From NCBI RefSeq assembly GCF_014637725.1, contig NZ_BMFC01000008.1, positions 62,001 to 126,000 of the forward strand: DNA of 64,000 nt, given 5' to 3'. A program made the position numbers and the translations under genes. This document shows, piece after piece, positions 1 through 8,333 of this stretch. Origin of the DNA: Marivita lacus. GTDB taxonomy: Bacteria > Pseudomonadota > Alphaproteobacteria > Rhodobacterales > Rhodobacteraceae. The first letter of the stretch is position 1; the number at the start of each line of letters is the position of its first letter. The notes beneath the pieces were generated by a model. It made no database searches. It was not told where the DNA came from and saw only the letters and a program-made list of their open reading frames with translations.

Positions 1-1604
1 TAAACAAGGACAACGTCAAGAATCTCGTTCCGGCCTGGGCATTCAGCCTTGGCGGAGAGAAGCAGCGTGGGCAAGAGACCCAGCCGCTGATTTATGACGG
101 GATCATGTATATCACCGGGTCGTATTCGCGGCTCTACGCGCTGGACGTAAACACCGGTAGAGAGCTTTGGCAGTACGACGCCCGTCTGCCAGAAGGCATC
201 CTGCCGTGCTGTGACGTGATCAACCGTGGCGCCGCCCTGGCAGGCGACAAGGTAATTTTCGGCACGCTGGACGCGCGGATCGTGGCTCTTGACGCCAAGA
301 CCGGGGATGTTGTCTGGCGTGACCAGATCGACGATTACAAAGCGGGATATTCCTACACGGCGGCGCCGCTGGTCGTGGGCGATCTGGTCATTACCGGCAA
401 TTCGGGTGGTGAATTCGGGATCGTCGGCACGGTGCAGGCACGCAATGTCGACAACGGTGATCTTGTCTGGGAACGCCCGGTGATCGAAGGCCACATGGGC
501 ATGCTCAATGGCGAAGAAAGCACCATGACCGGCACGCTGAACGCAACTTGGCCGGGCGACATGTGGAAGACCGGCGGCGGAGCCACTTGGCTGGGCGGAT
601 CATATGACGCGGACACCGACACGCTGGTCTTCGGCACCGGCAATCCGGCGCCGTGGAACAGCCACCTGCGCAATGCGGGCGCCCCGACTGAGGGCAATAC
701 CGGCGACAACCTTTATGCCGCAAGCCGTATCGGCATCGACCCGGCCACTGGAGAGATCAAGTGGCACTACCAAACCACGCCGCGCGAAGGCTGGGATTAT
801 GACGGCGTCAACGAAGTGGTCTCCTATACCGACCGGGCTGGCAACATGCGTTACGCCACGGCTGATCGCAACGGCTTCTTCTATGTTCTGAACCGTGAAG
901 ACGGAGCGTTCGTCGATGCCTACCCGTTCGTCAAGGACATCTCCTGGGCGTCTGATATCGACGACAATGGGCGACCGATCTTTGTCGAAGAGAACCGCCC
1001 CGGTGATCCTACAGCCTCTACGGATGGCAAGAAAGGTGATGTGGTGTTCTCATCACCCGGCTTCCTTGGTGGCAAGAACTGGATGCCAATGGCGTTTTCG
1101 CAGCGGACCGGCAATTTCTACGTGCCGTCCAACGAATGGGGCATGGACATCTGGAACGAGCCGATCACCTACAAGAAAGGTGCTGCGTACCTCGGGTCCG
1201 GCTTTACGATAAAGCCAAACTACGAGGACCATATCGGGTCACTCAAGGCGATCGACCCCGACACTGGTGAATGGAAGTGGGAATACAAGAACGAAGCCCC
1301 ACTCTGGTCAGGTGTCATGACCACGGCAGGTGGACTTGTGTTTTTCGGCACGCCCGAAGGTGAGTTCCTTGCGCTGGATGACGAGACCGGCGAGGTTCTC
1401 TGGTCGTTCCAGACCGGATCGGGCATCGTGGGCCAGCCGATCACGTGGGATCAGGATGGCGAGCAGTATGTCTCGGTCATCTCGGGCTGGGGTGGAGCGG
1501 TCCCGCTCTGGGGTGGTGAAGTGGCCAAGAAGGTCAGCTACCTGAACCAGGGTGGATTGCTCTGGACTTTCCGACTGCCCAAGGAACTTGCTTCCGCCAA
1601 CTGA
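1..1604 (+). CDS. PQQ-dependent alcohol dehydrogenase (type I quinoprotein), 5' end outside window
   Basis: The frame is already open at base 3 and the protein has no start here, so the signal peptide and first blades are missing. It is a periplasmic eight-bladed propeller enzyme that oxidises alcohols with pyrroloquinoline quinone and passes electrons to a cytochrome c. Visible hallmarks are repeated W-motif-like strands (such as GDVVW, GEVLW), the adjacent cysteine pair in [10 protein letters not shown] (codons 207-212) that forms the disulfide over PQQ, and the active-site segment GWDYDGVNE. In that segment the catalytic Asp (795-797) is followed two residues later by a second Asp (801-803). 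This DYD arrangement is typical of lanthanide-dependent XoxF/PedH-type enzymes, whereas calcium enzymes usually have Ala or Ser there. There is no C-terminal haem domain. The substrate cannot be told from sequence. Confidence 0.93.
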   Translation, partial: NKDNVKNLVPAWAFSLGGEKQRGQETQPLIYDGIMYITGSYSRLYALDVNTGRELWQYDARLPEGILPCCDVINRGAALAGDKVIFGTLDARIVALDAKTGDVVWRDQIDDYKAGYSYTAAPLVVGDLVITGNSGGEFGIVGTVQARNVDNGDLVWERPVIEGHMGMLNGEESTMTGTLNATWPGDMWKTGGGATWLGGSYDADTDTLVFGTGNPAPWNSHLRNAGAPTEGNTGDNLYAASRIGIDPATGEIKWHYQTTPREGWDYDGVNEVVSYTDRAGNMRYATADRNGFFYVLNREDGAFVDAYPFVKDISWASDIDDNGRPIFVEENRPGDPTASTDGKKGDVVFSSPGFLGGKNWMPMAFSQRTGNFYVPSNEWGMDIWNEPITYKKGAAYLGSGFTIKPNYEDHIGSLKAIDPDTGEWKWEYKNEAPLWSGVMTTAGGLVFFGTPEGEFLALDDETGEVLWSFQTGSGIVGQPITWDQDGEQYVSVISGWGGAVPLWGGEVAKKVSYLNQGGLLWTFRLPKELASAN

Positions 1605-1628
1605 AACTGACCGCAAGAAATATAAAGG

Positions 1629-1660
1629 AGCGGCGCGCGGTATGGTGCGCCGTTTCCGTT
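1629..1660 (+). terminator. Rho-independent terminator after the PQQ dehydrogenase
   Basis: The arms CGGCGC (1631-1636) and GCGCCG (1647-1652) pair around a short loop and are followed by a T-rich stretch (TTTCCGTTT). It lies 27 bases after the stop codon. Confidence 0.65.
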
Positions 1661-1795
1661 TGATGATACAGCATGCAATCAAATGTGCTCATCTTTTCGG
1701 GATTTGCCTCAACCTGTAGGGCGCACCTATCCTGAAACTGGAAAATTCAGGCGGGCTAGCCGTGCATTCGAAGAAGCACCGCGCGCCCGGGAGCC

Positions 1796-2600
1796 ATGTT
1801 TCAGCTCAAAGCGTTGAGCAAGCGATACCGGCGGGTGGCTTGTATCACGCGCTCTGACAAAGAGCGCATCTGCCCGGACTGTCGGTTGCATTCTCCAAGC
1901 CGTCACCGATGGTGGCATCGGCGGCTGCAGGATTTTCCCGCGCATGGAGACGGTGTGACAGTGGCACTCCAGGTTTGCCGCTGCCAATGTTGGTGTCCGC
2001 TTGCCCGCACCGGACGTTTTCAGTTGGTCAGCAGGGACCGTTGCGGCCTTTATGCAAAGGCCGCTCACGAAGGCGCGCCGCAGGCTCTGCAAGCCGCTGA
2101 CAGGGTCCGTCTTGTGCAAGATCTGCGACATGCCATCGAAGAACAGATGAACCTGCATGGCCGCGCAGCCGGCTGCGCGCTTCTGTCAGACTCGAGCCCG
2201 TGCGGAATCCGCAAACGGGCCATACCATATCGCCCGTCATAACGGCGGCTCGCTGTATCAAACCACGAGTTGCACTGACATCAGACCCGGGCCGAAAGGT
2301 AGACACGTTGAAGACCGGATCACCCGGCTTTGCCACGATGCGGAGCCTCGCGATGCGCTTCAAGGGCATCCTGAGCGGGCGACAGTCTGACCCGCTGGAC
2401 GAATTGATCGACAACGGTACGTATCGAACACCCTCCCGATGATGCGCTTTGTCCGAACGCTGAACAATGCCATCAAACTGCCCTGGAGCAATGGCCAGGC
2501 CGAGATACAGGTCAACCGGCTGAAGACCCTCAAGCGCACGATGTATGGTGAGCCGGTCCGGAGCTGCTCAGGGCCCGAATGCTGTCTCTCTGCCACACGG
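1796..2600 (+). pseudogene. Decayed ISL3-family transposase
   Basis: Two separated pieces of an ISL3 transposase are readable. The 5' piece (about 1796-2150) encodes a zinc-finger-like start (ERICPDCRLHS...RHRWWHRRLQDFPAHGDGVTV), then shifts frame near 1990, where CPHRTF continues in another frame. The 3' piece (about 2302-2590) encodes the family's C-terminal signature, LNNAIKLPWSNGQAE...VNRLKTLKRTMYG, again over a frame change near 2440. The middle of the protein, including most of the catalytic core, is missing and stop codons interrupt it. It sits between the PQQ dehydrogenase and the convergent catabolic operon. Terminal inverted repeats were not recognised. Confidence 0.75.
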
Positions 2601-2619
2601 ATTGAGGCAGAACCCTTTT

Positions 2620-3486
2620 TCATGCGGCTTGTCCTTTTGTCGAGGTCTCTGGCATTCGCAGCCCAAGGATACGGCGTGCCTCTTGCCAGGTTGCGACCGA
2701 ACGGTTGTTCTGTTCACAGATGTCGACAGTACGGCGCACCAGCGCGGCGTTGCTGGGGGCCAGCCTGTCACGGTCAAGACGGACATTGTCCTCAAGCCCC
2801 GTGCGCGCGTGGCCTCCGGCGGCAATGGCCCATTCGTTCAGCGTCAGCTGGTTCGATCCGATGCCCGCCGCACACCATGGGGCGTCCTCACCGAACAGGC
2901 GCTTTACCGTGTGGATGTAGTAATCGAACACGTCCCGGTCGACGGGCATCGCGTTCTTCACCCCCATCACGAACTGGATATACGGCGTGCCCACCAACTG
3001 GCCCTTGTCGGCCATGTCCTTGGCCTTGAGGATGTGGCTCAGGTCGAACGCCTCGATCTCGGGCTTGATGTTGTAGGTCAGCATTTCCGAAGCCAGCCAA
3101 TCCACCAGATCGGGCGGATTCTCGTAGACACGGGTCGGAAAGTTGTTCGACCCCACCGAAAGCGATGCCATGTCCGGCCGCAGCGGCAGCATCCCGCCGC
3201 GCGTCTCGCCCGCGCCGGAACGCCCCCCGGTCGAGAACTGGAGGATCATGCCGGGGCAGTGTTTTTCGATCCCTTTTTTCAGCGCCGCGAATTTTTCGAA
3301 GTCCGAAGACGGGGTCTCATCGTCATTGCGCACATGGGCGTGCACGATGCTGGCACCCGCTTCAAAGGCTTCGTGGGTGGACTCGATCTGTTCTGAAATA
3401 GTGATCGGAACTGCCGGATTGTTCTCTTTTCTAGGAAGACTTCCGGTGATCGCCACGCAGATGATGCAAGGAGTGGTCATGGTCAT
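2620..3486 (-). CDS. Beta-keto acid cleavage enzyme (BKACE, DUF849 family)
   Basis: This 288-residue protein matches the BKACE family, TIM-barrel zinc enzymes that react a beta-keto acid with acetyl-CoA to give acetoacetate and a new acyl-CoA. Visible signatures are the N-terminal AITGS segment, the metal-binding HxH in AGASIVHAHVRNDDE, and family segments such as PYIQFVMGVKNAMP and GIGSNQLTLNEWAIAAGGHARTG. Length is close to the usual ~300. Its start overlaps the stop of the upstream hydrolase gene (ATGA), so the two are translationally coupled. A second in-frame ATG two codons on is an alternative start. Context with an enol-lactonase-like hydrolase and benzoate/catechol genes suggests 3-oxoadipate as substrate, giving succinyl-CoA plus acetoacetate. 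That substrate is inference. Confidence 0.88.
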   Translation of the reverse strand: MTMTTPCIICVAITGSLPRKENNPAVPITISEQIESTHEAFEAGASIVHAHVRNDDETPSSDFEKFAALKKGIEKHCPGMILQFSTGGRSGAGETRGGMLPLRPDMASLSVGSNNFPTRVYENPPDLVDWLASEMLTYNIKPEIEAFDLSHILKAKDMADKGQLVGTPYIQFVMGVKNAMPVDRDVFDYYIHTVKRLFGEDAPWCAAGIGSNQLTLNEWAIAAGGHARTGLEDNVRLDRDRLAPSNAALVRRTVDICEQNNRSVATWQEARRILGLRMPETSTKGQAA

Positions 3487-4340
3487 GCGGCCTTTGCTGC
3501 GGTGACGGGCATCCGCGCCAACGCGTCTGCAAAGAAAGGCCGGAAGCCGTCGGGATGTTCGCTCATCGGGAAATGGCCAAGCTCGTCCATCACGGCAAGC
3601 GTGGCACCGGGAATGGCATCAGCCGTCCGTTTCGCGTCTTCAGGCGTACAGGTCAGATCATAGGCCCCGACTATGATGTGCACCGGTGTCTTGCTTGTGT
3701 CGATGTTTGGCAACCGCGCGATCAGGCTGTCGTCCTTGGTGTAGAAACTCAGATCGCCCCGGAACACGCCGGGGCCGCTTTGCATGAACATCCACAGGGT
3801 GTTCCAACGCTCGGCATTTGGCGCATAGGGCGAGATATTGGCCGAAACCAGCGCCGCCCCCATCTCTCCGCCATGGGCGTCGGGGCGGTGGAACCAGTCG
3901 ATATCGTACCACGCGGGCTGAAAATCAGATGCCTCGATGGCGATGAAGCCGCTGAACTTGTGGCCATGCAGCGCCGCGAGTTGCAGCGCGATCCGCCCGC
4001 CCATGGAGCACCCCGCCAAAACGGGACGATCCAGTCCAAGCCCGTCGATGACCGCCAGAACGGTCTCGATATAGGCCTCGGTGGTCAACAGATATTCTTC
4101 GGTCTCGAACCCTTCGGGCGGCAGGGATTTGCCGTGCCACGGCATGTCAAAGGCAATCAGGCGGTTCGAGGCGGTGATCTCGGCGTCATTCAGAAGGTGC
4201 CGCCACTGACGCGTGTCGGCGCCAGCAGTGTGCAGGCAGAGGACCGGACGCCCTTGGCCTGCTTCCTCGAAATAGACGCGGCGCGGGGTGCCTTGGACTG
4301 TGACGGTCAGGTAGCGACCCGTGATCGGTTCGATGCTCAT
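3483..4340 (-). CDS. Alpha/beta hydrolase, possible 3-oxoadipate enol-lactonase (CatD/PcaD role)
   Basis: This 285-residue alpha/beta-hydrolase-fold protein has the nucleophile elbow GCSMGG (Ser), an acidic residue in VGAYDLTCTPED and a late His in ELGHFPMSEHPD, giving a plausible Ser-Asp-His triad. The N-terminal strand region LCLHTAGADTRQWRHLL is the usual oxyanion area. No signal peptide is present, so it is cytoplasmic. It overlaps the genes on both sides by four bases within a three-gene minus-strand operon that diverges from catA. The position between ring cleavage and BKACE suits hydrolysis of 3-oxoadipate enol-lactone, but the fold alone does not fix the substrate. Other ester or C-C hydrolases are possible. 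Confidence 0.82.
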   Translation of the reverse strand: MSIEPITGRYLTVTVQGTPRRVYFEEAGQGRPVLCLHTAGADTRQWRHLLNDAEITASNRLIAFDMPWHGKSLPPEGFETEEYLLTTEAYIETVLAVIDGLGLDRPVLAGCSMGGRIALQLAALHGHKFSGFIAIEASDFQPAWYDIDWFHRPDAHGGEMGAALVSANISPYAPNAERWNTLWMFMQSGPGVFRGDLSFYTKDDSLIARLPNIDTSKTPVHIIVGAYDLTCTPEDAKRTADAIPGATLAVMDELGHFPMSEHPDGFRPFFADALARMPVTAAKAA

Positions 4341-4717
4341 GCGGCTACCTCCTCATTTGCGCGGGCAAGTCCCATGACCTCTTTGAAGAACCTCAGGTTC
4401 TTGACGAGGCTCAGGATGTCCCCGTCGATCCGGCCGCGCCCGATTTTCACCAGTCCAAAAATGTCGTGGAACCCCGGCTCGGGTCGTGCCTGCCAGAATT
4501 TCTCGAGCGCCTCGGCATCCGTGCGCAGGGCAAACCGCCAGGGGATCTTGCGACTGGGTCCTTCAGCAAGGTTGACAAGGTGGCCTTTGTCGAAGGTCAG
4601 GTAATATTCATGGCGATCCACTTGGATCAGAACCGTTTCCGCAAACAGGCGGCCAAGCCGCAACAAATGCGGTGTCGATTCCAGTGTGAATTGGATGTGC
4701 TTGAATGTCTCGATCAC
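4337..4717 (-). CDS. Small SCP2-like domain protein
   Basis: The start chosen is GTG at 4717-4715. It follows a good ribosome binding site (AGGGGAGG, about 4723-4730) at proper spacing; an upstream ATG in the same frame lacks one. The 126-residue product (VIETFKHIQFTLEST...) resembles sterol-carrier-protein-2-like domains, with a C-terminal GRGRIDGDILSLVKNL segment like the family's G-[KR]-[LI]-x-I-x-G-D helix start. Its role is unknown. It is the first gene of the operon with the hydrolase and BKACE, so a job in the lower aromatic pathway (substrate binding, or a missing isomerase step) is possible. It does not resemble muconolactone isomerase CatC. The family assignment is moderate. Confidence 0.6.
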   Translation of the reverse strand: MIETFKHIQFTLESTPHLLRLGRLFAETVLIQVDRHEYYLTFDKGHLVNLAEGPSRKIPWRFALRTDAEALEKFWQARPEPGFHDIFGLVKIGRGRIDGDILSLVKNLRFFKEVMGLARANEEVAA

Positions 4718-4790
4718 ACGAGCCTCCCCTGCATTACTGTGATATCTCCCTGCTGCCATGAGTGTCCGTGCCTGGGCTATGCCACCTTTG

Positions 4791-4804
4791 GTATGAGGCA
4801 ATAC
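4791..4804. promoter_or_regulatory. Candidate LysR-type operator between divergent operons
   Basis: The sequence GTATGAGGCAATAC is an interrupted palindrome (GTAT-N6-ATAC) in the 286-base gap between the SCP2-like gene and catA. It overlaps ATAC-N7-GTGA, which is close to the ATAC-N7-GTAT core known for CatM/BenM-type LysR regulators. A LysR gene lies just downstream of catA. Assignment is by pattern only. Confidence 0.35.
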
Positions 4805-4879
4805 TCTTGGCGTGATGCAGCAATCCTGACCGCACGCGGCCCGCATGTTTTAAAGTCAAACCCCGTGAAGAGAGGACAT

Positions 4880-4895
4880 GGTATCACCCGATACC
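4880..4895. promoter_or_regulatory. 16-bp palindromic operator upstream of catA
   Basis: GGTATCACCCGATACC has perfect six-base arms (GGTATC/GATACC) around four bases and lies 108 bases before the catA start. The same element, with 13-14 of 16 bases conserved, occurs at 16562-16577 before catB-benABCD and at 18712-18727 between marR and hipO. Recurrence at three functionally linked operons supports a shared regulator, most simply the MarR-family protein. That link is inference. Confidence 0.6.
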
Positions 4896-5003
4896 GCTCG
4901 AGGCATTGGGCTGAGCGACAGTTTCGAGGAAGTCTGGCGGTCGATGGGGGACGGTGGAGCGCCCCTTGCAACAACCACAGACTGCCAGGAGGAGGATTTA
5001 CCC

Positions 5004-5879
5004 ATGGGCATCGTCAACCAAGATAACATCACCGACGTCGTGATCGCGAGCCTCGGCAAGCACGGTGACATCACCAACCGCGAGCGCGAAATCGCAACCG
5101 GCCTGATCACGCACCTGCACGCTTTCATCAAAGACGTGAAACTTCAGCACAGCGAATTTCTGGCCGCCTGCACCTACCTCGCGCGGGCCGGCAAGCTCTG
5201 CAATGAGAACCGCCAAGAGTTCATCCTGCTTGGAGACATTCTCGGCGTCGAAGTTCTGGTCGACATGATGACCAACCCGATTGAAGGCAACGAGAGCGAA
5301 TCCACCGTGCTTGGCCCATTCTACCGCGAGAACCCGCCGGTTCTGCCCAAGGGGGCCTCGACCATCCAGAAGCATTTCGACAACGAGGAAACCGCTTATT
5401 TCGAAGGCTACATCAAGGACGATGCTGGCCGTGGCATCGCCGGTGTGATACTGGATGTGTGGGAAGACGCGCCGAACGGCATCTACGAGAATCTCGATCC
5501 AGATCAGCCGGAATACAATCTTCGCGGCCGGTTCGAGACCGACGAGAACGGCCATTATGCCTTCGTCGCCGTGCGCCCCGTGCCCTACCCTATCCCCGAC
5601 GATGAAACCGCAGGCGAGCTGCTGCGCTTCATGGGTCATCACCCGAACCGTCCGGGCCACATGCACTTCATCATCTCCAAGGACGGCTACCGTCCGCTGA
5701 TCAGCCAGATTTATGACGCCGACAGCGCATGGCTTGAAGAGGACAGCGTGTTCGCCGTCAAGGAAAGCCTGATCGGCAAGTTCAAACCGGCAGCCGCCGA
5801 TCTGGGCACCGACCTGCATTTCGAGTTCGACTTCACACTCAAGGCGCAAGCCGCAGTTCAGGCTGTCGCGGCCGAGTGA
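5004..5879 (+). CDS. catA: Intradiol ring-cleavage dioxygenase (catechol 1,2-dioxygenase role)
   Basis: The start at 5004 follows AGGAGGAGG (4988-4996), giving 291 residues. An upstream open extension lacks a ribosome site. The protein has the N-terminal dioxygenase helical domain (about 1-100) and the beta-sandwich catalytic domain. The non-haem Fe(III) ligands are visible as Tyr161 (NGIYENLDP), Tyr195 (PVPYPIP), His219 and His221 (NRPGHMHF). It would cleave catechol to cis,cis-muconate. The PVPYPIP form of the second Tyr motif is more like hydroxyquinol and chlorocatechol dioxygenases than classic CatA (PAGYGCPP). The catalytic class is therefore sure, but catechol as substrate rests on the nearby benABCD and catB genes. 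A terminator follows. Confidence 0.9.
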   Translation: MGIVNQDNITDVVIASLGKHGDITNREREIATGLITHLHAFIKDVKLQHSEFLAACTYLARAGKLCNENRQEFILLGDILGVEVLVDMMTNPIEGNESESTVLGPFYRENPPVLPKGASTIQKHFDNEETAYFEGYIKDDAGRGIAGVILDVWEDAPNGIYENLDPDQPEYNLRGRFETDENGHYAFVAVRPVPYPIPDDETAGELLRFMGHHPNRPGHMHFIISKDGYRPLISQIYDADSAWLEEDSVFAVKESLIGKFKPAAADLGTDLHFEFDFTLKAQAAVQAVAAE

Positions 5880-5904
5880 CCCTCTACGACCTCCCTGATG
5901 ACTG

Positions 5905-5931
5905 GCCCCCCTCTTTTGGGGGGCTTTTTTT
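5905..5931 (+). terminator. Rho-independent terminator after catA
   Basis: The arms GCCCCCC (5905-5911) and GGGGGGC (5918-5924) enclose TCTTTT and are followed by seven T residues (5925-5931). It separates catA from the LysR gene. Confidence 0.9.
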
Positions 5932-5977
5932 GTGTCGCGCGATCCCCTAGCCTGAGCTACCGGTGGAAGGGTTAAAG

Positions 5978-6868
5978 ATGAATTTCAGACAATTGACCTA
6001 TTTCATTGCCGTTGCGGAAGAAATGCACTTCGGCCGCGCGGCCGAACGGCTCGACATGGCGCAACCGCCGCTCAGCCGCCAGATCAAGCAGCTCGAGGAG
6101 GAACTTGGCGCAACGCTGTTCAATCGTGGGCGCAATGCGATCACACTGACGCAAGCGGGGGAACGGTTGCTGGAGCGGGGTAAAACAATCCTGTCGCAAC
6201 TTGAGGATACACGTCTGGAGTTGCGCCGCCTGGGCCAGGGTGCAGAAGGACGCCTGCGGGTCGGCTTCGTGGGCTCGGCCACATTCGGAATCCTGCCCAA
6301 CATCATCCGGTCGTACCGCGCAAATTACCCGGAGGTGAACCTTAGCCTCATTCCAATGAACAATGCTGACCTGCACCGGGCCCTGGTGTCGCGAGAGCTG
6401 GATGTGGTCTTCGCCCGCCCGACACTCAAGGATCCGGAATTCCTGTCAAAACATCTGGTTGAGGAGAAACTCATTCTCGCCCTGCCCGATATCGTCGACA
6501 CCGGCGGGCGCACCGTTGCCAAACTGGAACGGCTGATGACGCACAACCTCATCCTCTATCCAGAGCGACCCAGACCCAGCTTTGCGGACATGGTTCTCAA
6601 GGCAGTCCATGATGCTGGTTTCGAGGCGCCGCTTCGCATCTGGTGCATGGATTTGCAAACGGCGCTCAGTCTGGTGGCTGTTGGTGAAGGGGTGTGCATC
6701 GTGCCTGAATCCGTCGCCAACGCGCCGCGCAAAGGCATGAAGTTTCTCAAGATCGACCCGGAAATCGCCCGGACAGAGCTGTCACTGAATTACCGCCTTG
6801 ATGAGCAAGGCGTGCATGTGAAGAACTTTGTCACCATCGCCCAGAAGGTGGCACGCAAGATGTTCTAG
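5978..6868 (+). CDS. LysR-family regulator, CatR/BenM-like
   Basis: This 296-residue protein has the LysR layout. An N-terminal winged helix-turn-helix (MNFRQLTYFIAVAEEMHFGR, continuing AAERLDMAQPPLSRQIKQLE) is followed by an effector-binding domain opening with GRLRVGFVGSATFGILP. The ATG at 5978 is preferred over the in-frame GTG at 5963 because GGAAGGG precedes it at normal spacing and homologues begin at M-[ND]-[FL]-R. The start and helix pattern are of the CatM/BenM/CatR group, which senses muconate or benzoate; that effector is inferred. It lies between catA (same strand) and the convergent liv genes, so it is not divergent from its likely targets. Confidence 0.88.
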   Translation: MNFRQLTYFIAVAEEMHFGRAAERLDMAQPPLSRQIKQLEEELGATLFNRGRNAITLTQAGERLLERGKTILSQLEDTRLELRRLGQGAEGRLRVGFVGSATFGILPNIIRSYRANYPEVNLSLIPMNNADLHRALVSRELDVVFARPTLKDPEFLSKHLVEEKLILALPDIVDTGGRTVAKLERLMTHNLILYPERPRPSFADMVLKAVHDAGFEAPLRIWCMDLQTALSLVAVGEGVCIVPESVANAPRKGMKFLKIDPEIARTELSLNYRLDEQGVHVKNFVTIAQKVARKMF

Positions 6869-6898
6869 GTGGATCGACCCGGAGTCCGGGCCGATCCG

Positions 6899-7597
6899 TC
6901 ACACGCCAAGCCAGGTGTGCTGCGCGTCCTCGTCGGCTTTGATGTCATCGGCGCTGCCGGTCCAGACGACCTGACCCTTGCCGACCACCACCACGTCATC
7001 GGCAAGCGACGTGGCAAAGCCGAAATTCTGTTCGACAATGATCATCGACAGGCCTGCTTCCTTGAGGTCCTGCAACTTGTCATGGATCAACTTGACGATG
7101 ATCGGGGCAAGCCCCTCGGTCGGTTCATCCAGGATCAGCAGCTTGGGATTCATCAACAAGCCCCGCGCTATGGCCAGCATCTGCTGTTCGCCGCCCGACA
7201 ATTGCGTGCCGCCATTGTCCATGCGTTCCCCCAGACGCGGGAAGAGATCAAGCACCCGCTCCATCGTCCAGTCGGCCCCATCGCGGGAAAACCGTTTCGC
7301 CGCGATTTCAAGGTTCTCGCGTACGGTCAGCGACGGAAAGACGTCCCGCGTTTCCGGCACATAGGCGATGCCGCTTTTGGCGATATCAAAGGGCTGTGCG
7401 GCAATCCGTTTGCCCTCGAACAGGATTTCACCGGATTTGAGCGGCAAAAGCCCCATGATCGTCTTGAGCGTCGTCGATTTGCCTGCGCCGTTGCGGCCAA
7501 GGATGGCCAGCACCCGGCCCGCCTGTGCCTCGAGCGACAGGCCATATAGCACCTGCGTTTCGCCATAGCCGGATTCGATTGCATTCAGTTCAAGCAT
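6899..7597 (-). CDS. livF: Branched-chain-type ABC transporter ATP-binding protein LivF
   Basis: Start ATG at 7597 follows a GGGAG site, giving 232 residues. Walker A is GRNGAGKST, the signature is LSGGEQQML, and Walker B is LLILDEPTEGLAP; these are the standard LivF features. It is the last gene of the minus-strand ben-liv operon and overlaps the end of livG by eight bases. With LivG, LivM, LivH and LivK it forms a high-affinity importer at the inner membrane. Placement directly behind benABCD suggests uptake of benzoate or a related aromatic acid rather than leucine. That is inference, since the family imports varied substrates. Confidence 0.9.
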   Translation of the reverse strand: MLELNAIESGYGETQVLYGLSLEAQAGRVLAILGRNGAGKSTTLKTIMGLLPLKSGEILFEGKRIAAQPFDIAKSGIAYVPETRDVFPSLTVRENLEIAAKRFSRDGADWTMERVLDLFPRLGERMDNGGTQLSGGEQQMLAIARGLLMNPKLLILDEPTEGLAPIIVKLIHDKLQDLKEAGLSMIIVEQNFGFATSLADDVVVVGKGQVVWTGSADDIKADEDAQHTWLGV

Positions 7598-8333
7598 CTT
7601 CCCAGCTCCCCAGATAGATTTCCTTGAGCAGCTTCGATCCGCGTGCCGCGTCCGGCAGGCCATCGAAGACCACTTCGCCGTAGTTCAGGACAGTGATCGT
7701 GTCGGCCACGTCAAAGGCCAGATCCATGTCATGCTCGATGATCAGCATGGTCAGATCACGTGGCAGGTTGTTCAGAAGGTCGTGAAACCCCTTGGACATT
7801 TCCGGCCCGACCCCGCTGGTCGGTTCGTCCATCAGCAGCACCAAAGGCCGTGTGGCCAAGGCAACACCAACCTCCAGCTGACGCCGCACGCCGTAGCTGA
7901 TTTCGGACACTTTCGCGTGGATGTAAGGCATCAGGTTCACCTGCTCGGCCACCTCGTCCACGATCTCGCGCACTTCGGGTTTGACAAGGCTGTCGGACCA
8001 AAGCTTGGTCGCGTTGCCGGTGTGAACGGCAGCAGCCAGTCCAAGGTTTTCCTCGACCGTCAGACCATCGAACAGCGTGTTCTTCTGGTAGCTGCGCGAC
8101 AACCCGCAGCGGGCGCGTTTGGCGACCGGCAGCGCGGTGACGTCGGCGCCTGCCAGATGCACCGATCCGCTGTTCGGTGTCAGTTCTCCGACGAGCAGGT
8201 TGAACAGCGTCGTCTTGCCCGCCCCGTTCGGCCCAAGGATGACCCTACGTTCGCCGCGCTCGAGCTTCAGCGACACGTTGCGCGTGACGTGGACGGCGCC
8301 AAAGCTCTTGTCCAGATTGCGGGTCTCAAGCAT
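7590..8333 (-). CDS. livG: Branched-chain-type ABC transporter ATP-binding protein LivG
   Basis: This 247-residue ATPase has Walker A GPNGAGKTT and Walker B LVLLMDEPTSGVGP. Its signature segment reads ISYGVRRQLEV, where most LivG proteins have LSYGEQR; the hydrophobic-S-Y-G start is kept. The start at 8333 overlaps the end of livM by eight bases and follows AAGGAGG inside livM, so the genes are coupled. It energises the LivHM permease pair together with LivF. Confidence 0.9.
   Translation of the reverse strand: MLETRNLDKSFGAVHVTRNVSLKLERGERRVILGPNGAGKTTLFNLLVGELTPNSGSVHLAGADVTALPVAKRARCGLSRSYQKNTLFDGLTVEENLGLAAAVHTGNATKLWSDSLVKPEVREIVDEVAEQVNLMPYIHAKVSEISYGVRRQLEVGVALATRPLVLLMDEPTSGVGPEMSKGFHDLLNNLPRDLTMLIIEHDMDLAFDVADTITVLNYGEVVFDGLPDAARGSKLLKEIYLGSWEDA

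Noticed and set aside
5004-5879. Calling the intradiol enzyme hydroxyquinol 1,2-dioxygenase
   Set aside because: The PVPYPIP motif leans that way, but benABCD and catB make catechol the expected substrate. No hydroxyquinol pathway genes such as maleylacetate reductase are present.
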